A DNA stretch of 64,000 nucleotides, taken from Aspergillus flavus (taxonomy: Eukaryota; Ascomycota; Eurotiomycetes; Eurotiales; Aspergillaceae). Position 1 is the stretch's first letter, and every line of letters begins with the position of its first letter. The stretch spans positions 3,782,001-3,846,000 of the forward strand of contig NC_092409.1 in assembly GCF_009017415.1 (NCBI RefSeq), written 5' to 3'. The notes beneath the pieces were generated by a model that made no database searches, was not told where the DNA came from, and saw only the letters and a list, made by a program, of their open reading frames with translations. A program made the position numbers and the translations under genes. Positions 56,520 through 64,000 of this stretch are shown piece after piece.

Positions 56520-59205
56520 GTGATGCCAATGGTCGGCCGAAATCTATTATTACACCCAGAATTAACGCCCCGCTTTCAGCAGTTCAAGGATGCTAACATG
56601 GTAATTGTCGCTATCATTGACGCAGATTTAATTTAGAAGAGGAATAGTTCCTGTCTCTATGCCAGTCAGAGTGTCCTGTTCCTTCGCCTCTTCACCCTCG
56701 CGGTAGTGTATCGCAAAGAAGTCCATTGTCGGTATCTTGGATGCTCTTCTTCTTCCTCTCCGTCTTGTCGTTTCAGGGCTCGCATGCGTACGACCTGTGT
56801 GTTTGACAGTTGTAGGACGATACTGGAAAGGTCAACACTAAATCGGTCTCCTATTGATCGCGTTTAAGCCACACGCCAGCCCGTTAGTAGTTGAGTAGTA
56901 ATCACCAGCGAGATGTGGGACGGCTACGGAAGAGATTTTTACCTAATAGTTGTGTCTGTCTTCGCCCTCTTTTCTGTCTTTCCCGGTGACTGTGTGATCT
57001 TTGATTGTCACAAATTGGATTCTCTCTGTCGATATATATGATATGCCACAATGTGGATGAGTCGGCGATATTGAGGATACTAGCACTTGAATTGATACAT
57101 GGCATGCAAAAACAGATTGCAACGAGTGCAAAGTATCATAACAAAAGAGAGGTTTACAATGGGGGATACAAAAAAAGCAACAAACAGAAAAAGCATACCT
57201 GCGAAATCTCAAGCAGAGCCTTGCGATTAAAACTGGGCTGACATTTAACGTCGGCATCCGCAGTTTACCTTTCTATCTCTCACGCTACCCCGTCCACCAC
57301 ACTCACCGCAAGCGAGCTCCGGGTATGCTGGATTCCTCCTTGCGCCTCTACAATCGCCGCATGTTTTGTGTAAGAAGTACATGCCGGTTCCGCCACACTC
57401 CTCACATTTTGGCTCAGGCCTTCTGGTAACCACCCCATCTGACGGGACTAGGTGCGTCAGAGTGTGAACCAATATACGAACTGGATGTGGTTGACAGAGA
57501 GCTGGTTTCGTGTCTGCTGGTATGTCTGAAGCTGACTCCAAAGTTATTTATTGTTATCTGATTAAAGCAAGTAGAAATGACAAGTTGATGGGTTAACTCC
57601 GAATGATGAGATTCACGGCGCTTACAGAACTGGCTTCTTGACGGTCAGGTGCCACACCGCTTTACATCTGAACGGCAGAATCTTGAACCCTCTTCTCTCT
57701 TGGTTATAGTAGCAGCTTTTGTTGTGCCATAAGCAGGAGTAGTTGTGCGGTTAGAAGGATAATGAGTGCTTTATTGTGAGTTTGTATAAATATAGCTTGT
57801 TTACCCGACCGCCGAGCTTTCAAATCCTCCGCCCTTTCTGATTGGACAATAGATCTCTAAAATATTCAACCGCTTGCAGATGCACGGGTTATACTGGCCC
57901 TTAAGTGTTCTCCGTCATCTGGAAGATCAAGATTCTGACTGATATCAACCACTGCAGCACTTCGAGATTGCAGGCCTATCGTCATTTCTAAACCGTCAGG
58001 CGTTAGTGAAAAACCAAGGCACACATGTTCAAAGGCTTTTTGACGAATATCCCGGCACATTCACAAGCACTGGGGCTTATACAAGGCGCAACCCACGTGT
58101 GAATCGCATGAAGTGACAGGTTGGACTCGTCTTAAGGGAGTTTATCCATGGTCTCAAGGTTCTCCTAATCCGGTTAGACCATTGCCAAGAAAGACCACGC
58201 CTCAGGCCCACATCCGAATCCGTAGAATTCCATTCCAACATCGATCCTGCTGACATCCATCATTCTTCCAATTACTATCTCAACAAGATGTAACATGTAT
58301 CACCTTCTCTGCAATCACACCTTCGTTTTACTAAACTACAGGGGCTTAATTATGGATACAACTATTCAGATAAGATCTCTTCTTCGCTGCCAAGCTCTAA
58401 TGAAAGCTTCGCACTTGCCGAGACTAGGGAGCAGTGTACTATCGGGATCAATGGCTAATGCCCAGCACCGTCGTGAAGAAAAGCTGTGGCCTACGTGATT
58501 CAGCCTCAGTTACACGCCTGACTCTAATAGTATCAGCATAAAGGATCTGATATAGCGCCACGATCCTATACAGTACAGCCTGATTGGAGAAAGCACGGTC
58601 TAACGGGTTTATCTCCGATACTCTCATGAAACTGTTACGAGATGCCCTAAACCCAATTTGGCGGACCTTGCGAGTACTTTCAGGCCCAGGGCCGAACTCC
58701 GAACAGAGGACGTTGGAGCCTTCGACCAATTTGCCGAATGAAGATGCGGCCCGAATAAAGGGTTTATACATGGGGTTCAATCAGAATGCGTCTGGCAACG
58801 GCTGTCCCCGCCGTATTCCACTGTTACGTCAAATGCGAGCGCGGGTTATTGGATCCATCCGGATCCCGATTTTGAGTCTACGGCCCTGTAAGAATTTGAA
58901 GATTTTCACGACAAAAATATATATCCTTTGTGGCTTGTCTCGTTTTTCTCTTCCTTGTAATTCATACTGAATGGGCTTCTTGCTCAGCCATTCGTTTACT
59001 TGATTCTTGACGTGTTTCTATATCGGTCCCAAGTATAGGTTGGCCGCTACCTAGTCGTTCATTTGGATATAAGATATTGTGCTTTTCGCATCAGTCTTTC
59101 TCAACTCGATAGTATAACTTCCTGTGATCAGCTACGCTTCCATTCCATTGGCACCCGGCCAACTAAACCTCGCATACCCTGGCTTCCCCCTAATTCGTCC
59201 TTAAT
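56520..59205. other. 2.7-kb region between the NLR-like and RTA1-like genes
   Basis: Apart from the zinc-finger fragment at 57245-57541, it contains only short frames, for example an ATG-started 64-codon minus-strand frame at 57866-58060 and a plus-strand frame at 58584-58970. None shows a domain. The right end is the promoter of the RTA1-like gene. Confidence 0.45.
57245..57541 (-). pseudogene. DnaJ-type (CxxCxGxG) zinc-finger coding fragment, no ATG found
   Basis: An open minus-strand frame of 99 codons carries three Cys-rich motifs in order, CEECGGTG, CGDCRGAR and CGECGGRG, then a terminal NCGC. This spacing is that of the DnaJ central zinc-binding domain, as also found in small stand-alone Cys-rich proteins. 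No ATG occurs in the frame upstream of the motifs; the frame is bounded by a TAA at 57548-57550. A real gene would therefore need an upstream exon, which I could not find, or this is a broken copy. It is convergent with the NLR-like gene and ends about 730 bp from it. A GTAAAC site at the third-to-last repeat could be an intron donor extending the C-terminus. Confidence 0.45.
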
Positions 59206-60248
59206 ATGTCGGCCGATCAAGAGTTTGAATACAAAAAGTGGCTCTCCACGAGCTGCCATCCTATTATAGATGGCATGGATACTGCGTACGGCTATCAGCC
59301 GTCGCTGGCTGCAGGCGTCGTCTTCCTCGTTCTCTTTGGTCTCTCGATGATCGTTCACACAATCCAGTTTACCTGGAAAAGAACCTGGTGGTGTGCTGTC
59401 TTCAGTATTGGTTGTCTGAGTGCGTAACGTCCCAACCTCCCGTAACTTGGATAATGTACTGACCTGAAACCAATACAGCGGAGGTCCTAGGCTGGGCCGG
59501 ACGTACCTGGTCCTCAGAATGTCCCTACAACATGACAGCCTTCCTGATGCAAATCTCCACCCTAATCATTGGTACGCAACCAAAGCAAAAACTGAACCCC
59601 TCCAACTGCCTATCCCTTAGCGAAACAGAGCACTAACCAATCAATATAGCTCCCACATTCTTCACAGCAGGCATCTACGTCCTCCTCGGCCGTTTCATCC
59701 AAATCCTCGGCCGCGACTCCTCCATCCTCAGTCCGAAAATGTACCTCTGGATCTTCTGCACCTGCGACGTCATCTCGCTCGTCATCCAAGCCATCGGCGG
59801 CGGCATCGCCTCCGCGGAGACAAACAAGGAAGACGGCGACACAGCCCCCGGCACCCACATCATGGTCGCCGGTATCGTCTTCCAGCTGTTCTCAATCACC
59901 ATCTTTGTCGCCTGCGCCGCCGATTTCGTCCGCCGCGTCCTCCGCCGTCGTCTTCTGCAGAACATGAGCGGATCCATCACCCCCCTGTTCGCCGCCATGG
60001 TCTTCTCCGTGCTCTGCATCTACGTCCGAAGCATCTACCGTACCATCGAGTTGTCACAGGGTTGGTCCGGATATCTGATTACCCGGGAGAAGTACTTCAT
60101 TGCGCTTGATGGTGCAATGATGGTGGCTGCTGTTGGCGTGTTCAATATCTTCCATCCCGGCTGGTTGATGCCGAGTACCAAGGCTATGCAGTATGACCGG
60201 GAGATTATGTCTGAGGATGGTTATGGCCATACTACTGAGCTTCGGTGA
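59206..60248 (+). CDS. RTA1-like (lipid-translocating exporter family) membrane protein
   Basis: Three exons, 59206-59419, 59479-59571 and 59650-60248, give 301 residues. The introns are 59 and 78 nt, with GTGCGT and GTACGC donors. The protein has about seven hydrophobic segments, beginning PSLAAGVVFLVLFGLSMIVH. RTA1-family features visible are GYQPSLAAGVVF near the N-terminus, APTFFTAGIYVLLGR in the middle, CDVISLVIQAIGGGIAS, and CIYVRSIYRTIELSQGWSGY toward the C-terminus. RTA1-like proteins are fungal plasma membrane or vacuolar proteins connected with resistance to toxic sterols, azole-like stress and long-chain bases; the transport reaction is unproven. The C-terminal residues are acidic and hydrophilic. 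Confidence 0.92.
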
Positions 60249-60705
60249 AGAAACTACGTTCCTTTTTCCTTTTCTCTTTATGTTCTTTGGTTAGGGTCGA
60301 CATCGTTGCTTTTTGGTATAGCGAGTGCTTAGATTCTAGATCGTTGGTCTCCAAGGGTAACGAATATAATGTTTCAATATGTAATTGAATAAGGAACCCG
60401 TTAAGCATATACTTTCAGGTCAATTTCGTTAAGATTCATTAATCACAAAAACGCTCGAGAGAACAGCTAGAAATACAAAAAGATAAGTACGAATGACAAA
60501 AAGAAGGGAAAAGGAGGAAACAGAAGAGAATAGAATCGGATATAACCTGAAGCGCCAAAGCTAAACATCATTCCGAAGGATAAAGGTGAAAAGGTCATAA
60601 AGGTGTTTCATCCGTACCAGGTCATCAAGGGGGGAAACCCAAAGGAAGCACTTTTCATCGTGGTCACATTTCATACACCCAACTAAGGGTTAACCAACCA
60701 AGCAA
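60249..60705. other. Convergent intergenic region, 457 bp
   Basis: It holds the 3' ends of the RTA1-like gene (plus) and the membrane protein gene (minus). The middle is A/G-rich. Nothing else is visible. Confidence 0.5.
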
Positions 60706-61822
60706 TCATACCCCATCAACTGCCTCGATCCACCCAAAAGTCGCTCCAACAGCCAAAATCGCGACGGCCCAGATCGAACCCCAAGCAGACGCACCCTCGA
60801 TGCTAATCCCCTCAATGGTTCCTGCCAACTGGACAATGGTGTTACTGAGCAGCATGGCTGCAAGAAGCACCGTTCGCGAGATAAGAACCCTCGTCTTAGG
60901 TGAGAGCGCGCCCCAGGTCTTCCGATAAACTGCACAAGCGAGGTACTCGCCTTCGCGCGGTGTGGGATTTTTCTCGGTCGATTCGGTCCTCTTAGACGCG
61001 GCCGCGCCAGTGGAACTAACGAAAAGAAGATCTCTCGCCGCCCAGCCGGCCGGAAGGAGGGCGAGGAAGAGGGTTGGCAGACCCGCGGGACCGGCGTTGA
61101 CGGCGCTAATATCGGGGATGTTTTCGAAGTGGAGGACTAGCTGTGTTGGGAGCCAGGTTGCGTAGCTTAGGTATAGGACGACAGTCAGAATTGATGTCGC
61201 GGCGATAGTGGTGTAAATGGTTGTCGCGCGGTCCTGAAGGATTGAGCGGTTGCGGACTGCGTCGGAGGGAGCATGCGACAGGTCATGCACGCAAGTCGGC
61301 TTGCGCAGGAGTACAAAAGGGACCGAGGTCGAGAACAAGATGATCGCATAAGAGATCAAGACCGTGGTGGGGCGGATGTTATAGAAAGATGCTAGGAGGG
61401 CGTATGTGGGGAGGTGGGTAAGGAAGATGAATGATGACACATCTCGTCCTGCAGGGCTTTGTCAGGCCTATTCGAACGCATAGAATTGTAGTGATTTCAA
61501 AAAGTCAGATAAACTCACCATCAAAGCCCAAGATCCAGGCTAATCCAACCTCTACTGCCTTCCATGCCGTCAAACCCCCCACTTCCCACCATGCCTCGAG
61601 ATGTCTGCTCACGTCGCCCAGTTCGCCAAGGGTATCCCCAGACGTTAAACTGAAGAACCCAGCACTCAGTGCCAGACTACTCAAAACAACCAACATAAAG
61701 CGCGCTGACTGGGGGATCCGTTCCGATCGAGTCTTCTGGCGCAATTCGATTGCCGGCTCGTCTGCGCGGGTATCTGCAGTCGCGGTTACCGCAGATAAGA
61801 CTTCCTTCTTGCGAGGGGTCAT
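60706..61822 (-). CDS. Unidentified polytopic membrane protein
   Basis: Two exons on the minus strand, 61822-61519 and 61448-60706, give 348 residues; the 70-nt intron starts GTGAGT. I do not recognise the family. The N-terminal ~45 residues are hydrophilic and charged (MTPRKKEVLSAV onward). Seven or eight hydrophobic segments follow, including FMLVVLSSLALSAGFFSL, SSFIFLTHLPTYALLASFY, TTVLISYAIILFSTSVPFV, TSILTVVLYLSYATWL, GLPTLFLALLPAGWAARDLL, VLISRTVLLAAMLLSNTIV and SIWAVAILAVGATFGWIEAV. A charged loop (about residues 240-275) separates the last two from the rest. The short window before the ATG is shared with the 3' end of the AAA gene. The ATG chosen is MTPRKK; the open frame extends upstream to 62026, but that part is not membrane-like. 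Confidence 0.8.
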
Positions 61823-62151
61823 GGTTGGGTATTTTAGGTCAGTAGTACCAAGTCCGATGAGATTGCCAGCTGATGAAAGAATGAACCGGAGATGAGTACA
61901 ATGGTAAGCTGAAGAAATTGGTTGTAGAAGTAGATTATATTCATATTCCCGGGGGCTGGGGAGCTGATTTTCTGGCGAGCGGTGAGCATGTGATGATGTC
62001 ACAGAGTCCCTGAGCCACCCAACCAATCAGAACACCCGGAATGCAGTCTTCTAGTATGTGATATCATCATAGGTTTAGATAACTATGTACTTGCTAGTTA
62101 TGTCACAGACAGGTTATGATAGCTTCAACCTTGGACCCGCTTTTCTATGCT
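61823..62151. other. Intergenic region, 329 bp
   Basis: It contains the promoter of the membrane-protein gene and the 3' flank of the AAA ATPase gene, both on the minus strand. No additional feature is seen. Confidence 0.5.
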
Positions 62152-64000
62152 TCAGTCGTCCTCATCATCTTTCTGGCCCTCCACCACCGAGAACTCAGCA
62201 ACACCGTTGTCGCGGCCCTTGGGATCCCGCATAGCAAGCTGGTATTTACCCTGGTTCCAGAGATCTTTGATCGTAAGCTCACGGGTTCGTCCAAGACTCT
62301 CAATATCACCAATACGCTCCAAGGTGCCCTCCAGATGTTTGTCAAATCCTTCCCAAGAACAGATGTCTCGGAAAGCATTTTGCATAGGGACGGAATCGGC
62401 TCGGACCATAGCCCGGGAATCGATCGTAAAGATATTTTCATGATCGTAACTTTGGATGAAGTCCGCTCTGGTCATAATTTCCCGCGCCTTATGCAGCGGT
62501 ATCTGTGGTAAAATATGGCCGATTTCCGGGTCATAAGTTTTCTCCATTTCCTTCTCCTTGTCGACAAGCGCTTTAGCGAGAACCATTGCAGCAGACTGTC
62601 ATCATCTTTAGTTAGAGTGTTCTCATGATATCCCGAGGCAATTATTGTACTTACAGAGTACTTCTGCTCATCCATGACGTCGTCATCCATTTCCGGTCCA
62701 AGAATCCAGCATTTGTTGAGGAACCATCTCTTCTCTGCCTCGCAAATGCTATCACAGAGTTTCATATAATCTTTGGCCTTTGCCACCCGGTTCAGGAAGG
62801 ATAGACGTCCGCCCACTTTGTCGTAGATTTCTTCAAGTACTTCGTGAGATAATTCTTCGCCAAAGTACTGTCTGCGATACCTTCGTAGAGCGTCCATCGC
62901 TCGTCCCTTGGGTAGATCCGAAACAGGGATGACTTCCATCCTGGTGGCGTATCGCTTGAGGCGTTCATAAACCCAGTAATCATCACTGTTGAGGACTATA
63001 ATTTCGGCATTGTCAGGGCCTATATTGAAAGCGAAAAGAAGAAGTGCAATTTACCTGTCGTCACCAAGTTGCTAGCCGCCCATTGTTCCGCTCTCTGCTG
63101 AATCATCTCCAGAAGATCCTGACCATCATGATCATCCCTGACCAGGTGAGTACTATTAATGATTAAAATCAAAGCGGGCAATCCCTGACGCCGACGCGTA
63201 AGAGCCACCTTCTCTAACTTGTTGAATGCGCGCTCGATGTCCAAGAGAGGGGTAGTATCCCGAGGACCCTTAATGCTGAAAAGACTTCCAATGTAGCTAG
63301 CACCATCTGTCAGTTTGGCTGCAGAAAGGGGCTTCATACAATAACCTACTCTTCATGGAACTCATAGTCCAACGCCTTCCCCAGCCTGACCCGGAAAATC
63401 TCAAGATCACCATGTGCTTCAAACATAGCACAACCTTCTCCATCAATTTTGCGCATCGCTTCCAGAAGCATAGATGTCTTTCCAGTGCCCTTCTCGCCGA
63501 TGAGCAGGAAATAACGGCCACCAGCGCCACCGGCAATGATTCGATCAATTCTGGGTTGCTCGTCACGGACAACCCAGTGCTCCTCATGATGATATTGATG
63601 CTTGCCAGATTCTACACCTGCAACTTCGAGTGCTGGATCGCCCGGCTTAAAGGCATTTTCCATCTTTTCCAAAATCAGATACTTGTAGTACCGGTGGTAC
63701 GAGTAGCCCGCGGCACTGGGAAATCGTCAGTAAGCGATGAAGCGCAGCATGGGAGGCCGCTAGGGCAACGTACCCTAGGACGGCAATAGAAGCAAAAGTG
63801 GTGGCAGCCGTCTCCATCATTTTTAGAATAGTAGATCTGAAATTTGGCTCTGAGTCGTTGCCGTTGGATCGGGCTCCGTCATCTCCTGCATCTTGTTCCA
63901 GGGGATTTGGGGCAGCTTGGTAGGAACCTTGCGAGAAATGCATTCCCGACTTATATGGAGCTACTCCATTAGCTCTCAATGGTCTCGACAGGCTAAAACG
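62152..64000 (-). CDS. AAA-type ATPase, mitochondrial-looking, 5' end beyond window
   Basis: Five exons on the minus strand, 64000-63774 (partial), 63715-63350, 63296-63055, 63019-62655 and 62595-62152, join in frame; introns are 58, 53, 35 and 59 nt. The gene runs off the right edge: the frame continues to 64000 without an ATG, and the visible upstream residues (RFSLSRPLRANG) look like a mitochondrial presequence. A membrane segment TTFASIAVLGAAGYSYH precedes the ATPase. The P-loop is LLIGEKGTGKTS, followed by the Walker B-like LPALILIINSTHLV, where the usual Asp-Glu is absent. Sensor-like IIVLNSDDYWVYERLKRYA and a C-terminal helical domain (DKVGGRLSFLNRVAKAK, LEGTLERIGDIESLGR) follow. Such fungal AAA proteins with a C-terminal winged-helix-like part are known, but I cannot give the function. 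It may resemble Yme2-type proteins only loosely. Confidence 0.78.

Noticed and set aside
58584..58970. 128-codon plus-strand frame
   Set aside because: No domain, basic low-information composition, and no splice support.
1..64000. CRISPR array, integron or prophage
   Set aside because: No regularly spaced short repeats outside the coding TPR array, and the gene structure is that of a eukaryote.

Overview
The window is nuclear DNA from a filamentous ascomycete, most likely an Aspergillus or close Eurotiales relative. The reasons are short GT-AG introns (35-90 nt, apart from one 325-nt intron in a ribosomal protein gene), CT-rich leaders, and protein families typical of this group: DUF1765, fungal phosphoketolase with acetate kinase, RTA1-like proteins, and a nucleoside-phosphorylase/NB-ARC/TPR receptor. 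I cannot name the species. All exon joins below were derived by hand from splice consensus and reading frame.

Layout, part 1 (0-37 kb), mostly housekeeping genes. A C-terminal scrap of an unidentified gene lies at 3-80 (+). Then come a three-exon DUF1765 protein (3372-6900, +), a Tre2-like M28 peptidase-family membrane protein (7866-10589, -), a GNAT acetyltransferase (11712-12356, +), HMG-CoA synthase (15225-16833, +), an orphan Ser/Pro-rich protein (18669-20597, +), an FAD/NAD(P)H monooxygenase-like protein (21155-23020, +), a PMCA-type Ca2+-ATPase (25077-28766, +), Arp2/3 subunit ARPC5 (29734-30404, +), an NDUFAF5-like methyltransferase (30617-31741, -), dynactin p62 (32202-34203, +), ribosomal protein eS7 (34925-35928, -) and a Rab5/Vps21-like GTPase (36675-37633, -).

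Layout, part 2 (37.6-47.7 kb). This is a 10-kb stretch without a convincing protein gene. It contains homopolymer and AT-rich blocks, a possible spliced minus-strand transcript around 39.4-40.3 kb, and only short unsupported ORFs.

Layout, part 3 (47.7-64 kb), accessory. Acetate kinase (47738-49309, -) and phosphoketolase (49803-52581, +) are divergently transcribed from a shared 493-bp intergenic region. Together they form a pathway from xylulose-5-phosphate through acetyl phosphate to acetate plus ATP. About 370 bp further on is an intronless 1190-residue NLR-like receptor (52947-56519, +), with a nucleoside phosphorylase-like domain, an NB-ARC ATPase and TPRs in exact 126-nt register. Next come an orphan DnaJ-type zinc-finger coding fragment (57245-57541, -), an RTA1-like membrane protein (59206-60248, +), an orphan polytopic membrane protein (60706-61822, -) and an AAA ATPase that runs off the right edge (62152-64000, -).

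The most interesting parts are the NLR-like gene with its regular repeat array, its position beside the Xfp-Ack pair at the border of a gene-poor region, and a few structural oddities: a 35-nt intron, an acidic insert in a Rab GTPase, and an AAA protein with no obvious Walker B acid.
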